Assembly (NCBI RefSeq): GCF_004331915.1
Contig: NZ_CP036528.1
Location: forward strand, 2,462,273-2,526,272
Direction of reading: 5' to 3'
DNA: 64,000 bases
Source of the DNA: Ureibacillus thermophilus
GTDB taxonomy: Bacteria > Bacillota > Bacilli > Bacillales_A > Planococcaceae
Program-made: the position numbers and the translations under genes
The notes under the pieces: model-generated
What the model saw: the letters and a program-made list of their open reading frames with translations, nothing else
Told to the model about the DNA's origin: nothing
Databases searched by the model: none
Part shown: positions 1-9,498 of the stretch, in pieces
How positions within the stretch are numbered: the stretch's first letter is position 1
How the letters are laid out: every line of letters begins with the position of its first letter

Positions 1-603
1 ATCTAACGCTTCTTCAATATGACCAGGTGTTACAATTTCAGTTACAACCGCTAAACCATATTCTTCTGAAATGCGTTTTAAGATTTTTAATCCTTCCAGG
101 CCAAGACCTTGGAAATCGTAAGGTGATGTACGTGGTTTGTAAGCACCGCCGCGGATGAATTTTAACCCTTTTGCTTTGATGGAAGCAGCAACTGCCGCTG
201 TTTGTTCGTAAGATTCTACAGAACATGGACCAAATACGAATGTTGGCTCGCCGGCACCAATTTTTTCGCCATTGATTTCGATGATTGTATCTTCAGGTTT
301 TTTCTTACGGGATACAAGCAATTCCTTCTTTGTATCTGCTTCCAATTGTTTCAAAGCGGTTTTAAAAATAGTTTTAAAGATATAATCAACCGTCATTTGA
401 TTTAACGGACCTTTATTGTGCTTTCTCAACAAATCTAACATATGACGTTCGCGCAATGGATCGTATCGGTTAACACCTTGTTTTTCTTTAATTTTTCCAA
501 TTTCGTTTACAATTTCGGCACGTTCGTTAATCAATCGAAGAATCTCTAAGTTTAGTTCATCAATTTGTTGACGAAGCGCTTCTAATCTTTTTTGCTCACT
601 CAT
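1..603 (-). CDS. aroA: DAHP synthase with N-terminal chorismate mutase (partial)
   Basis: Catalyses the first step of the shikimate pathway (phosphoenolpyruvate plus erythrose 4-phosphate to DAHP). The first 201 residues are visible and the gene runs off the left edge. Residues 1-90 form a type II chorismate mutase domain (LRQQIDELN near residue 10), as in the fused AroA of Bacillus, where this domain acts in feedback control. The synthase domain follows, with [10 protein letters not shown] and the [11 protein letters not shown] loop. The start has a strong GGGAGGAG ribosome site. It lies downstream of the ytxG-ytxH pair as in B. subtilis, but an opposite-strand FtsA-like gene is wedged between them. 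Confidence 0.95.
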   Translation of the reverse strand, partial: MSEQKRLEALRQQIDELNLEILRLINERAEIVNEIGKIKEKQGVNRYDPLRERHMLDLLRKHNKGPLNQMTVDYIFKTIFKTALKQLEADTKKELLVSRKKKPEDTIIEINGEKIGAGEPTFVFGPCSVESYEQTAAVAASIKAKGLKFIRGGAYKPRTSPYDFQGLGLEGLKILKRISEEYGLAVVTEIVTPGHIEEALD

Positions 604-680
604 GAATACGACTCCTCCCTACTTAAATACAACACTTTCAGAAGACTGAAATGTATGTTACATTTTAAGATAATATCCAT

Positions 681-709
681 ATTATAATCAAGAAAATTCA
701 GAATGTCAC
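681..709 (-). promoter_or_regulatory. SigA-type promoter for aroA
   Basis: On the minus strand a perfect TATAAT (681-686) lies 17 bp from GTGACA (704-709), five of six matches to the -35 consensus. The predicted start is near 674, giving about a 70-nt leader to aroA. Predicted from sequence only. Confidence 0.6.
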
Positions 710-776
710 GTCTTTTTAATTTAGCGCTTCAACTCGTGAAAGTATATAAAAAGATGATAGAAAGGAAGTGTTACTA

Positions 777-2930
777 TTGAGTTCCAAAATTTTTGCCTTA
801 GACATCGGAACTCGGTCGGTCGTAGGAATCATTTTAGAAGAAGAAAACGACCATTATCATGTTGCGGATATGCTCATAAGAGAACATAAAGAGCGGGCTA
901 TGCTCGACGGCCAGATACATAACGTATTATTTGTAGCTGAGTTAATTAAAGAAATAAAAGTTGAATTAGAAAAAAAACATGGCCCTTTAACAAAAGTCAG
1001 TGTAGCTGCTGCCGGCCGCGCACTTAAAACCGAACAAGCCCGCGTATCAATTGACATTTCCAACCGTCCAATTTTTACTCAAGAAGATATCAACCGATTG
1101 GAATTACAAGCAGTGCATCAAGCGCAAGCACAGCTCGTTGAAAAACAATCCCATGATTCAAGCCATTATTACTGTGTGGGCTATTCCGTCCTCCACTATC
1201 TATTAGATGGACAAGAAATTGGAAGCCTTTTAGATCAACGGGGCCAAGAAGCATCCGTTGAAGTTATTGCTACCTTCCTGCCGCGCACTGTCATTGAATC
1301 ATTGCTGGCCGCATTAAAAAGAGCAGATTTGGAAATGGAAGCACTCACACTGGAGCCAATTGCTGCCATCAATGTCCTAATTCCTCCGACTATGCGTCGA
1401 TTGAACGTTGCATTAGTCGATATAGGTGCTGGCACATCCGATATTGCAATGACAAATAACAATACCGTCATCGCTTATGGAATGGTGCCAACCGCCGGGG
1501 ATGAAATTACAGAAAGTTTATGCGACCAATACTTGTTGGACTTCCCGGTTGCCGAAGCCATTAAACGAAAATTAAATACAGAGCAAACCGTTGCCATACA
1601 AGATATTTTAGGATTTGAACAAGAAATCCCGACAGAAGAAGTAATTCAAACGATCGAACCTGCCATCAAGCAATTGGCAGCAGCGATTGGAAATGAAATT
1701 TTACGGTTAAATAATCAAGTGCCTCCTAAAGCGGTCATGCTCATCGGCGGAGGAAGTTTAACCCCTAGATTGCCTGAAGAGCTTTGCGAAATTCTTCAAC
1801 TTCCGAAAAATCGGGTAGCTGTCCGGGACATTAGCGCCATTCCAAATTTAACGAAAGAAGAATCCATTGAAGCAAGACCGGATCTTGTAACGCCGATTGG
1901 CATTGCCATTGCCGCCAAAAAATATCCGATCCATTATATTTCTGTTACAGTAAACAACCAAGTTGTGCGGCTATTTGAAGCAAAAGAAATGACCGTCAGC
2001 GATGCCTTTTTAGCCGCAAATATCAGCGCAAAACATTTATATGGAAAACCCGGACAAGGATTTTCCATCACCATTAATGGGCAAGATATTTTCGTTCCTG
2101 GAGAGCATGGAAAGCCTGCGACCATTTTAGTCAATGGACAAGAGGCGACATCTAAAACGCCGATTCAACATGGGGATGAAATTACGATTATCCCTGGGGA
2201 AAATGGTGGAGATGCTCAAGCAACTATTCGGGATCTCATCGACCAAGCTGCAAAAAAAGTTCAGTTAAACGATCAAATCTACTATGTAGAACCGATTGTA
2301 AAATTAAACGGTGAAACCGCTTCCCTTGATGCGCCACTAAAAGACCGGGATGAAATCACATTTGAACCAATTGAAACGATTAAAGACTTTTTAGAGCATA
2401 TACAGCGGCAAGATATTATTGAAACGCAAACATTCATTGTGAAAGTGGATGGACAGCCTGTATTTTTGCATGATTACACATCAAAGCTGATGTTAAATGA
2501 GAAACCGGCAAAGTTAACTTATCCAATTGAAGATGGTGATGTGTTAACCATCCAAACATCAACGACAATGCCAACCGTTCAGGCAGTATTAGACCACTTA
2601 AACATTCCATTAGAGGATTCCATTTCGGTAACGTTCCAAAACCAGCCGCTGCAGCTGAAAAAGATAAGATATGAAGTGCTTATGAATGGAGTCGTGGTGC
2701 AGCCTACCTCTACCGTATATAATGGGGCAAATCTACAATTGATTGAAAAAGATGCAAGCCCGTGGATTTTTCAAGATGTCTTTAAATTCTCCAACTGGAA
2801 AATTCCTCAAGACTTCAAAGGACAATTTGCCATCTTGCGAAACGGCCAGCCGATCTCCTTTGACACTCCAATTTTTGGCGGAGATATTTTGGAAATTCAA
2901 TTGATTGACAATCCGATATTCCGTTCATAG
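777..2930 (+). CDS. FtsA-like actin-fold ATPase with C-terminal beta-grasp-like repeats
   Basis: A 717-residue protein. The N-terminal ~380 residues look like FtsA/PilM-type actin-fold ATPases: phosphate loop FALDIGTRSVVG near the start, second loop VALVDIGAGTSDIAM near residue 215, adenosine motif LIGGGSLTPRL near 325. The C-terminal ~340 residues have no FtsA counterpart and carry about five repeats of a hydrophobic strand, NG or DG, then a GDEI-type turn (for example ILVNGQEA followed by HGDEITI), suggesting small ubiquitin-like folds. TTG 777 is preferred over GTG 768 because GGAAGTG (764-770) then sits 6 nt upstream. No transmembrane helix is seen. A role in division or envelope assembly is inferred; it is too long to be the canonical FtsA. 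Confidence 0.75.
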   Translation: MSSKIFALDIGTRSVVGIILEEENDHYHVADMLIREHKERAMLDGQIHNVLFVAELIKEIKVELEKKHGPLTKVSVAAAGRALKTEQARVSIDISNRPIFTQEDINRLELQAVHQAQAQLVEKQSHDSSHYYCVGYSVLHYLLDGQEIGSLLDQRGQEASVEVIATFLPRTVIESLLAALKRADLEMEALTLEPIAAINVLIPPTMRRLNVALVDIGAGTSDIAMTNNNTVIAYGMVPTAGDEITESLCDQYLLDFPVAEAIKRKLNTEQTVAIQDILGFEQEIPTEEVIQTIEPAIKQLAAAIGNEILRLNNQVPPKAVMLIGGGSLTPRLPEELCEILQLPKNRVAVRDISAIPNLTKEESIEARPDLVTPIGIAIAAKKYPIHYISVTVNNQVVRLFEAKEMTVSDAFLAANISAKHLYGKPGQGFSITINGQDIFVPGEHGKPATILVNGQEATSKTPIQHGDEITIIPGENGGDAQATIRDLIDQAAKKVQLNDQIYYVEPIVKLNGETASLDAPLKDRDEITFEPIETIKDFLEHIQRQDIIETQTFIVKVDGQPVFLHDYTSKLMLNEKPAKLTYPIEDGDVLTIQTSTTMPTVQAVLDHLNIPLEDSISVTFQNQPLQLKKIRYEVLMNGVVVQPTSTVYNGANLQLIEKDASPWIFQDVFKFSNWKIPQDFKGQFAILRNGQPISFDTPIFGGDILEIQLIDNPIFRS

Positions 2931-2954
2931 ACGCTATCATAAAAAGAGCAATGG

Positions 2955-3085
2955 GGTTTGGACAAATCCAAAAAAAACATCATTTTCTCCAAGGAGAAAA
3001 TGATGTTTTTTTGATATGTTAATAAAAATTGATTTCCGTTCCGGGGACGCTTTCCGCGGGCCCGGCTCGAGCCTCCTCGTCGCAA
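2955..3085 (+). repeat. Dispersed hairpin element, copy A (truncated)
   Basis: It contains a near-perfect hairpin (arms 971-990 and 993-1012 counted from 2000, loop AA) followed by the block ATTGATTTCCGTTCCGG and CGCTTTCCGCGGGC, shared with copies at 11.0, 12.9, 38.1 and 45.7 kb. The left end is a degraded TTTGGACAAATCC and the right part is lost. It lies between the convergent FtsA-like and ytxH genes. The hairpin with flanking A and T runs could terminate transcription on both strands. Confidence 0.8.
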
Positions 3086-3116
3086 TTTATCTGCGGCGAA
3101 AGAATAGGAACGCCGT

Positions 3117-3168
3117 AAAGGGGGTGCGTCTTAAAATGACTTTTCAGACGCCCCCCTTTGCTCTTTTT
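3117..3168 (+). terminator. Terminator after the FtsA-like gene
   Basis: A GC-rich stem (AAAGGGGGTGCGTCT, 3117-3131, with AGACGCCCCCCTTT, 3146-3159) is followed by CTCTTTTT on the plus strand. A closely similar stem follows pckA at 41.83 kb. Confidence 0.75.
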
Positions 3169-3174
3169 AATCTA

Positions 3175-3600
3175 TCAGATTGAGGATGGACGAGCTACTT
3201 CCGAAATATCTTCCCCTTCATAAGCATCCTCATAAGAAACGGTACCATCGTCGATAACTTGAGGAGATTTTTCTTTCTTGCTTTTCACTTTTTCTACTAA
3301 ATTGGATGACTGCTCTTTAATTTGGCTTGAAAGCTGAACTGTTTTTTCTTTTGCCGTAGATGTTAGAACAAGCCCTTTTTGTCGGATTTGGCTAGCTTGA
3401 TATACAACATCGCTTCTTAAATCTTTTCCCGTCTTTGGAGCAAGCAACAAACCGACTGCAGCGCCGACGATTCCTCCGACCAGTGCACCAATCACAAAAT
3501 CTTTCATATTAATTGTTTCCTCCCCGCTCATTTCGTGAACAACAGCTTCTTGTGTCAATGTTTCTTTCACTTCATTGAAATTTGTTTTTTCTCCCGTCAT
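3175..3600 (-). CDS. ytxH: YtxH-domain protein
   Basis: A 141-residue protein with a glycine-zipper hydrophobic segment (IGALVGGIVGAAVGLLLAP, about residues 37-56) followed by the TGKDLR motif typical of YtxH proteins. The rest is lysine/glutamate-rich and probably helical. It sits 15 nt downstream of ytxG and is likely cotranscribed. In B. subtilis the ytxGHJ operon is a general-stress (SigB) and SigH operon of unknown molecular function; ytxJ is absent here. Probably membrane-associated. Confidence 0.85.
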   Translation of the reverse strand: MTGEKTNFNEVKETLTQEAVVHEMSGEETINMKDFVIGALVGGIVGAAVGLLLAPKTGKDLRSDVVYQASQIRQKGLVLTSTAKEKTVQLSSQIKEQSSNLVEKVKSKKEKSPQVIDDGTVSYEDAYEGEDISEVARPSSI

Positions 3601-3615
3601 TTTGCTTCCCCCTCA

Positions 3616-4071
3616 TTACTTTTTCTTGCGCTCATCCACCGCTTCAATGACATCTTGCTGCGCTTTTCGTTGTTTCCAGCGTTCTGCGATGTCCATCACC
3701 ACATTGCTCCATTGAACAACTTGGGCAATTTTTTCTTCGTTTTTATCAACTTCTTTCGAAATGGAATCTGTAATTTTATTAATGGAATTGTTTAAATTGT
3801 TGATGGAAACACCTATATTTTTAACCGCATCCACTACAGTGTTGAGTTTCTCGGATTTTTCTGCAATATCAGCAGCTAAAGTATTAGTTTTTTCCAATAG
3901 ATGAGTTGTTTCACGAGTGATTCCTTCCATTTGCTTTTCTATTCCTGCAGCTGTTCCTGCAATGCTTTTTAAGATGCCTTTTAAAGAAAATAATGTGGCA
4001 CCGATGCTAATGCAAAGCACTAGAAAAGCGATTGCTGCAACGAGCGCTGAAATATATAATATCACTTCCAT
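3616..4071 (-). CDS. ytxG: YtxG, DUF948 membrane protein
   Basis: A 151-residue protein with one N-terminal membrane helix (about residues 6-28) and a long amphipathic, coiled-coil-like region rich in N, K and E, as in the DUF948 family. The AGGAGG site 10 nt upstream supports the start. First gene of the ytxG-ytxH pair, separated from murC by a terminator and preceded by its own SigH-like promoter. Its function is unknown beyond stress regulation in B. subtilis. Confidence 0.85.
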   Translation of the reverse strand: MEVILYISALVAAIAFLVLCISIGATLFSLKGILKSIAGTAAGIEKQMEGITRETTHLLEKTNTLAADIAEKSEKLNTVVDAVKNIGVSINNLNNSINKITDSISKEVDKNEEKIAQVVQWSNVVMDIAERWKQRKAQQDVIEAVDERKKK

Positions 4072-4108
4072 GTAGAAGACCTCCTAGTATGTTAGGTTGT
4101 GTAATAGT

Positions 4109-4133
4109 ATTCGACAAAATTTTTAAAATTCCT
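4109..4133 (-). promoter_or_regulatory. Putative SigH promoter of ytxG
   Basis: Minus-strand AGGAATTT (4126-4133), a 13-bp spacer and GAAT (4109-4112) match the SigH pattern AGGAWWW - GAAT. The B. subtilis ytxG operon is known to carry SigB- and SigH-dependent promoters, which supports the assignment. A SigB box was not found. Confidence 0.5.
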
Positions 4134-4142
4134 TCTTGTGTT

Positions 4143-4173
4143 AAAAAAAGGAGCCGTTGTTCGCTCCTTTTTT
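4143..4173 (-). terminator. Terminator after murC
   Basis: GGAGC (4150-4154) pairs with GCTCC (4163-4167), flanked by A7 and T7 tracts, so it can act on the minus strand just after murC. It separates murC from ytxG. Confidence 0.75.
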
Positions 4174-4209
4174 ATCCATATTGAAATATTTTGACACATT
4201 TCAAACAGG

Positions 4210-5517
4210 TTATGCACCCATTTTCAACACGGTTTCAAATGCTTTTTGGAATTTATTCACATCTCCTGCCCCCATAAATAGAAAAACAGCATCATGATGT
4301 TTCTTCAATTTTTCCACCGTATCTGTATGAAGGATTTCGCTTCCATCAATCAATGCTCTTAAATCTTCAATTGTCAGCTTGCCATTTTTTTCGCGGGCGG
4401 AACTGAAAATTTCACATAAATAAACCGCATCAGCCAATTTCAAACTGTCTGCAAACTGCTCTAAAAAAGCTTCTGTTCTGCTGAATGTGTGAGGCTGGAA
4501 GATTGCCACGATTTCACGGTCAGGATATTTTTGTCTTGCAGATTGAATCGTTGCAATAATTTCGGTTGGATGATGGGCATAATCATCAACAAGAACATTA
4601 TTGCCAATTTTCGTTTCTGTAAAACGTCTTTTTACACCATGAAACGTTTTCAACCGTTCTTTCATCATCTCTACAGGAACACCTTCATAGTGGCATAAGG
4701 CAATCACAGCTAACGAATTCAAAATCGCATGATCTCCAAAAAGCGGTATGAAAAACCGATCGAAATATTCATTGCGGATATATACTTCAAAACTGGATCC
4801 TTCTGTTGTTTTTTCAATATTTTTTGCAATAAAATCGTTGCGTTCGCCAAATCCGTAATAAATCACTGGTACAGTGGCTTTGATTTTTTGCAGATTTTCA
4901 TCGTCGCCGCATGCGATGACGGCCTTTTTCACTTGCATCGCCAAGTCTTGGAATGCTGAAAATACATCTTCAATATCTGCAAAATAATCTGGGTGATCAA
5001 AATCGATATTCGTCATGATTGCATAATCTGGATGATAGGCAAGGAAGTGTCTTCGATATTCACAAGCCTCCAAAACGAAATACGCTGCACCTTTTTTTCC
5101 TAATCCGGTACCGTCGCCAATTAAGTAAGAAGTCGGCTTATAACCTCCAATTGTATGGCTCATTATGCCGGTTGTCGTTGTTTTTCCGTGAGCGCCCGTA
5201 ATGGCAATCGAAGTAAATTTCTTTATATATTCCCCTAAAAATTTATGATAACGAATGACTTCAACGCCTAGTTCCTTTGCTCGAACAATTTCCGGATGAG
5301 TATCAGGAAACGCATTCCCTGCGATGACCGTCATTCCTGGCTGGATATTGTCAGGATCAAATTTTAAAATTTTAATATTTCTTTCTCTTAAAGGCTGTTC
5401 GGTAAAGTAATATGTCTCCACATCTGAACCTTGCACTGTTTCACCGGAGTCAAATAATATTTGAGCAAGGGAACTCATTCCCGAACCTTTAATGCCTGTA
5501 AAATGATAAATTGTCAT
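4210..5517 (-). CDS. murC: UDP-N-acetylmuramate-L-alanine ligase
   Basis: Adds L-alanine to UDP-MurNAc in the cytoplasm, the first peptide-adding step of peptidoglycan synthesis. The 435-residue length is normal. Visible motifs: nucleotide loop GIKGSG (residues 8-13), ATP loop [10 protein letters not shown] (about 108-117), [20 protein letters not shown] and QPHTFSRT of the C-terminal domain. ATG 5517 is chosen over TTG 5523 because GGGAGG lies 9 nt before the ATG but only 3 nt before the TTG. It follows sftA, as in B. subtilis, but a terminator separates them. Confidence 0.96.
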   Translation of the reverse strand: MTIYHFTGIKGSGMSSLAQILFDSGETVQGSDVETYYFTEQPLRERNIKILKFDPDNIQPGMTVIAGNAFPDTHPEIVRAKELGVEVIRYHKFLGEYIKKFTSIAITGAHGKTTTTGIMSHTIGGYKPTSYLIGDGTGLGKKGAAYFVLEACEYRRHFLAYHPDYAIMTNIDFDHPDYFADIEDVFSAFQDLAMQVKKAVIACGDDENLQKIKATVPVIYYGFGERNDFIAKNIEKTTEGSSFEVYIRNEYFDRFFIPLFGDHAILNSLAVIALCHYEGVPVEMMKERLKTFHGVKRRFTETKIGNNVLVDDYAHHPTEIIATIQSARQKYPDREIVAIFQPHTFSRTEAFLEQFADSLKLADAVYLCEIFSSAREKNGKLTIEDLRALIDGSEILHTDTVEKLKKHHDAVFLFMGAGDVNKFQKAFETVLKMGA

Positions 5518-5607
5518 ATTCAAAAACCTCCCAGGGTTAAACCCTAATGAATAAATATTAACTTTATGTCTAGTTTATACATTTTTAGTAAATCAAAAAC
5601 CTATACC

Positions 5608-5613
5608 ATTATA
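5608..5613 (-). promoter_or_regulatory. Possible murC promoter -10 box
   Basis: A perfect TATAAT on the minus strand about 90 nt upstream of murC. No good -35 box is seen at 16-18 bp, so the call is weak. Confidence 0.35.
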
Positions 5614-5636
5614 GCACGGTTTTTTTTATTCGTTCG

Positions 5637-5661
5637 AAAAAAATGAGGGGGCTAGCCCCTC
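5637..5661 (-). terminator. Terminator after sftA
   Basis: The stem GAGGGGCTAGCCCC is followed on the minus strand by a T7 run (plus A7 at 5637-5643), about 20 nt after the sftA stop codon. Confidence 0.8.
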
Positions 5662-5680
5662 TAAATTTCAGTAATAACAA

Positions 5681-8635
5681 TCAATCGAATAGTTCCGCCA
5701 AGTCCGATTCGGTGATGTATACTTCCCTCGGTTTGCTGCCTTTTTGCTCTGATACAAAACCATAGCTCTCGAGCATTTCGATTAATCGTGCAGCCCGATT
5801 GTAGCCGATATGGTACTTTCTTTGAATTAAAGAAGTGGATGCAGCGCCTTGCTCGTACACAAAGCGGCAAACATCTTCAAACAATTCATCCTGCTCTTCC
5901 ACCATTTCCACTTTTTTTAAGAGTTCCTCTTGCTCAAAGAAATAATCAGGCTCTCCCTGCTTTTTGACGTGTTCAATGATTTCCTCAATCTCTTCATCCG
6001 TTACATAAGTGCCTTGCAAGCGGATGGGGTCGCTCATTCCGTTTCCTAAATAAAGCATATCGCCTCTGCCAAGCAATCGTTCTGCCCCTTGGCTATCCAA
6101 GATGGTACGGGAATCAATCTGAGAAGATACAGAAAAGGCAATGCGCGTCGGAATATTTGATTTAATTAAACCGGTAATGACGTCAACGGATGGGCGCTGT
6201 GTAGCTAAGATTAAATGAATGCCGCAAGCCCTCGCCTTTTGGGCAATCCGGCAAATGGATTCTTCCACGTCATGTGGAGCCATCATCATTAAATCAGCCA
6301 ATTCATCAATAACGATTAATATATAAGGCAGTTTTAAACGTTCATTTCCATTTTGTTCTGCCAGTTTATTATACCGCGGCAAATCTCTGACACCGGCATT
6401 CGCAAACAATTGATATCTCCGCTCCATTTCATCCACCGCCCACTTCAAAGCAGCAGTAGCCGCTTTTACATCGGTAATCACCGGGCTGACAAGGTGCGGA
6501 ATATGATTATACGGCGCCAGTTCCACCACTTTTGGGTCAATGAGCATCAATCGCAATTCACTAGGCTCAGCCTTTAACAGAAGACTCACTAAAATGGAGT
6601 TAATGCACACCGATTTTCCGGATCCGGTAGCCCCTGCAATCAATCCATGGGGCATTTTGCGCAAATCAATTGTAATCGGCGTCCCTGTTAAATCTAATCC
6701 TAAGGCTGCCTCTAATGGCGAATCAGAATTTAAAAACGGTTCGCTATTGACTACTTCCGATAATCGAACTGGCCGGGAAATGCGATTAGGAATCTCAATC
6801 CCAATCGTGTTTTTCCCCGGAATCGGCGCCTGAATGCGAATATCTTTTGCAGCCAAAGCCAGCTTCAAGTCATCAGCCAGGTTGCGAATTTTACTTACTT
6901 TCGTTCCATGGCCCACAGTAATTTCAAACTGTGTGACAGCAGGGCCTTGCATGATAGACTCTACATTTGCACTAACTTGAAAATAGGATAAAGTTTCTAC
7001 CAGTTTTTCCGCCTGGCTCTCCATCCATTCCCGATCTTCCGTTGATGTTTCCGGCGGCATTAAAATGCTTAATGGCGGTTTCGTGTATGAAGATTTAGTC
7101 TTTTTCTCCGATTGGAAAAGCGTTACATCGTCGGCTGCTTCATTCTCCTTTTTTTCATTGGTCAAAGATGAATTTTCCATAGGTTTTTGTTGATGTTCCT
7201 CATTTATCGGCTGGCTTTGTTGTTCGTTTTTTTCTTTTTCAGCCATTTGGGACTGCAATCGTTTTGCCAGCTTTTCTTTATCCGACTTTAACATAATCAC
7301 GTTAAATGGAATTGGCTTTTTCTTCTTTTCTTTGATTGGCTGCGCTTCGTTGGATGAAGCTCCCTCATCGGATAATCCAGCAGTCTGTTCATTCGCTTCA
7401 ATATTTTCTGTTGAAAAGCTGCCCAATTGTTCCTCTAAAATGCTTTCTTCAAAAGACTCGCCGTTCTCTTTTTCATTTTCTAATTCCGTCATCTGCTCGT
7501 TGGCTTGAGCATCTATACTTTCTTCTTTCAACGGATTTTCTGCTGTGCTAACAAAAAATTCCTTTTCTTCTACGGGTTCATTTTGAAGAAGGGTTCTTTG
7601 CTCTTCCTGAATGTCCTTTGCTTCAAGGCTATGCGCTTCTTCCTGCGCTATTTGCAACAAATCATCCACATTAGTTGACTCACTGGCGTTGTTGTGGGTT
7701 TCAATACTTTCCTGAAGATCAGCCTTTTTGGTTGAATCAAAATTTGCAATTTCAGAAACTGCTTCTTTTGTGTTTGGATCTGACGCTTCATCAAGCGGTT
7801 CCGCCAAAATCGGAACCCTTTCTAAATTTTCTTTAGCAGCTTCTTCTACAGGAGAAGATGATCTAGCTGCACTTTGTTGTTCTTCTATCGTAATAGACAG
7901 GCTTTCTTTCGTATGGTGAAGGATTTGTTCCACTTCTTCCTTCACTTTCTCAATTTGTTTATCCAGTTCTTCTACTACACGTGTACTTGGACCTTTTTCA
8001 ATGGTTGCTGAAATTTCTTCTGTCTGAGTTGATAAAGACTCATTTTCATTCTCAACTTTCTGTTCAGTTGTCTTTTCTTTTGTCTGAAACACTCCATTAA
8101 TTGGTTGTCTTTTTTGAAAACCATAGACCGGTGAAGGTACATCGGACGGAATAAATCTTCTTCGGTTTGTCGGCAGCTGCACTTTTTCTTTTTCAATTGG
8201 CTTTTCTTTCTGTATTCGTATCGGTTCACCCGTTATTTCTTTTTCCACTAATCGTTTACTGTGCTTTGGAATCGATTTAGTATGGACTACTTTTGTTGTT
8301 TTTTTCTTGTTCTGTATGCGCATTTCTAATAGTTCATGAATTCGGGAAACTTCCACATCATAAACTAGCGAATTTTTTAATTGTTGGGAATCCGGCAGTA
8401 AGTTTAAATGATGATTTGTCCCTGGTGATAGATTTGTTTGTTCTTTATTTGTCGGTTGCAATTCTTCATCGGGAATAAGCGGAAATCGAAATTTTGGCTG
8501 TTGCTCCTTTATATAAATCTGTTCCGGAATCGGTTCTTTTTCCGGCATTGTTTCTTCTAATACAACATCTTCATAATCTTCTTCCACATCATCTAGAAAA
8601 AACCATTTGTTCAATGTTTTCTTGAGCCATTTCAT
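5681..8635 (-). CDS. sftA: DNA translocase SftA (FtsK/SpoIIIE family)
   Basis: A 984-residue ATP-driven DNA pump that clears chromosomal DNA from the closing septum in B. subtilis. There is no N-terminal membrane domain (starts MKWLKKTLNKWFFLDD), which separates SftA from SpoIIIE/FtsK. Residues about 60-510 are a low-complexity linker rich in E, Q, K and S. The motor follows: Walker A GATGSGKS near 665, Walker B YILIVIDELAD near 775, and LILATQRPSVDVITG. A C-terminal winged-helix gamma domain (AARLIEMLESYGFV) should read DNA polarity signals. It lies between ytpR and murC as in B. subtilis. Confidence 0.93.
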   Translation of the reverse strand: MKWLKKTLNKWFFLDDVEEDYEDVVLEETMPEKEPIPEQIYIKEQQPKFRFPLIPDEELQPTNKEQTNLSPGTNHHLNLLPDSQQLKNSLVYDVEVSRIHELLEMRIQNKKKTTKVVHTKSIPKHSKRLVEKEITGEPIRIQKEKPIEKEKVQLPTNRRRFIPSDVPSPVYGFQKRQPINGVFQTKEKTTEQKVENENESLSTQTEEISATIEKGPSTRVVEELDKQIEKVKEEVEQILHHTKESLSITIEEQQSAARSSSPVEEAAKENLERVPILAEPLDEASDPNTKEAVSEIANFDSTKKADLQESIETHNNASESTNVDDLLQIAQEEAHSLEAKDIQEEQRTLLQNEPVEEKEFFVSTAENPLKEESIDAQANEQMTELENEKENGESFEESILEEQLGSFSTENIEANEQTAGLSDEGASSNEAQPIKEKKKKPIPFNVIMLKSDKEKLAKRLQSQMAEKEKNEQQSQPINEEHQQKPMENSSLTNEKKENEAADDVTLFQSEKKTKSSYTKPPLSILMPPETSTEDREWMESQAEKLVETLSYFQVSANVESIMQGPAVTQFEITVGHGTKVSKIRNLADDLKLALAAKDIRIQAPIPGKNTIGIEIPNRISRPVRLSEVVNSEPFLNSDSPLEAALGLDLTGTPITIDLRKMPHGLIAGATGSGKSVCINSILVSLLLKAEPSELRLMLIDPKVVELAPYNHIPHLVSPVITDVKAATAALKWAVDEMERRYQLFANAGVRDLPRYNKLAEQNGNERLKLPYILIVIDELADLMMMAPHDVEESICRIAQKARACGIHLILATQRPSVDVITGLIKSNIPTRIAFSVSSQIDSRTILDSQGAERLLGRGDMLYLGNGMSDPIRLQGTYVTDEEIEEIIEHVKKQGEPDYFFEQEELLKKVEMVEEQDELFEDVCRFVYEQGAASTSLIQRKYHIGYNRAARLIEMLESYGFVSEQKGSKPREVYITESDLAELFD

Positions 8636-8827
8636 TGGTCATCACTCTTTCTAACATTTACCTCTCTATTATTATATGACAATGTCCTATGCTGAAACTA
8701 CAATGATTATAGATTTACGTCTTTCATATATGTATTCTTGTGCAAAATCATGCATTGGATTTCATATGTTCTAAAAGAATAACATAAATGGTATTGCAAA
8801 ATCTTTACAAACCACTAACAATACATT

Positions 8828-8857
8828 AAAAAAGGCTAGGACGTCTATGTCCTAACC
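8828..8857 (-). terminator. Terminator after ytpR
   Basis: GGCTAGGAC (8834-8842) pairs with GTCCTAACC (8849-8857), with a T6 run on the minus strand. It falls directly after the ytpR stop, so sftA probably has its own promoter in 8636-8827. A minus-strand TATAAT at 8671-8676 is a candidate -10. Confidence 0.8.
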
Positions 8858-8865
8858 ATTTTTAA

Positions 8866-9483
8866 TTATAATTCGGAAGGAATTTGGAAAGGAGATCCAA
8901 CTTCAGCATCATCATCTAATACTAAAATTCCTTTTTCTTGAGGGGCATTTGGAATAGCCAACTCTCTTGCTGAACAAATCATGCCGTAAGAATCCACGCC
9001 TCTAAGTTGAGAAGGTTTAATCACCATTCCAGATGGCATCACTGCTCCAATTTTCGCAACAACTACTTTTTGGCCCGCATCGACATTTGGCGCACCGCAG
9101 ACGATTTGCAGCACTTCATCGCCCACATTTACTTTACATACGCTTAATTTGTCTGCATTCGGATGTTTTTCCTTTTCTTCGACGTAACCGACAACAAATT
9201 TCGGCGAAAAATCCACATCAAGGGATAATTCGACGCCATTTTCTTTTAATGCCCCTTGGATTTTTTCAACAAGCTCTTCAGTTACTTCTACGTTGCCGCT
9301 CACATCTATTGCTACATATTTGCTTGCATGAAATAAATTAAATCCTTTTACTTCACCAGTCGTTTTTTCTTTAATTAAAGCAACATCTCTCACTCGTTCC
9401 ACTTCAACGGCCATCACATCTTCAGTCGTTAATTGAACGAGTAGTACATCTCCAACATGTTCTTTATTGTATGCTACTATCAT
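8866..9483 (-). CDS. ytpR: YtpR, tRNA-binding (OB-fold) domain protein
   Basis: A 205-residue protein with a C-terminal EMAP/Trbp111-like tRNA-binding OB fold ([19 protein letters not shown], about residues 108-126, then IVCGAPN), the fold also found at the N terminus of PheT. The N-terminal ~100 residues match the DUF4479 part of YtpR. Its start follows AAAGGGAG. It is 15 nt downstream of ytpQ, so the two are probably cotranscribed. The exact RNA target is unknown. Confidence 0.88.
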   Translation of the reverse strand: MIVAYNKEHVGDVLLVQLTTEDVMAVEVERVRDVALIKEKTTGEVKGFNLFHASKYVAIDVSGNVEVTEELVEKIQGALKENGVELSLDVDFSPKFVVGYVEEKEKHPNADKLSVCKVNVGDEVLQIVCGAPNVDAGQKVVVAKIGAVMPSGMVIKPSQLRGVDSYGMICSARELAIPNAPQEKGILVLDDDAEVGSPFQIPSEL

Positions 9484-9498
9484 GAATTCGTCTCCCTT

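Noticed and set aside
768-776. GTG 768 as the start of the FtsA-like gene
   Set aside because: It overlaps the GGAAGTG ribosome site; TTG 777 has normal spacing.
6353-6833. Plus-strand frames inside sftA
   Set aside because: They are shadows of the clear SftA motor frame on the minus strand.
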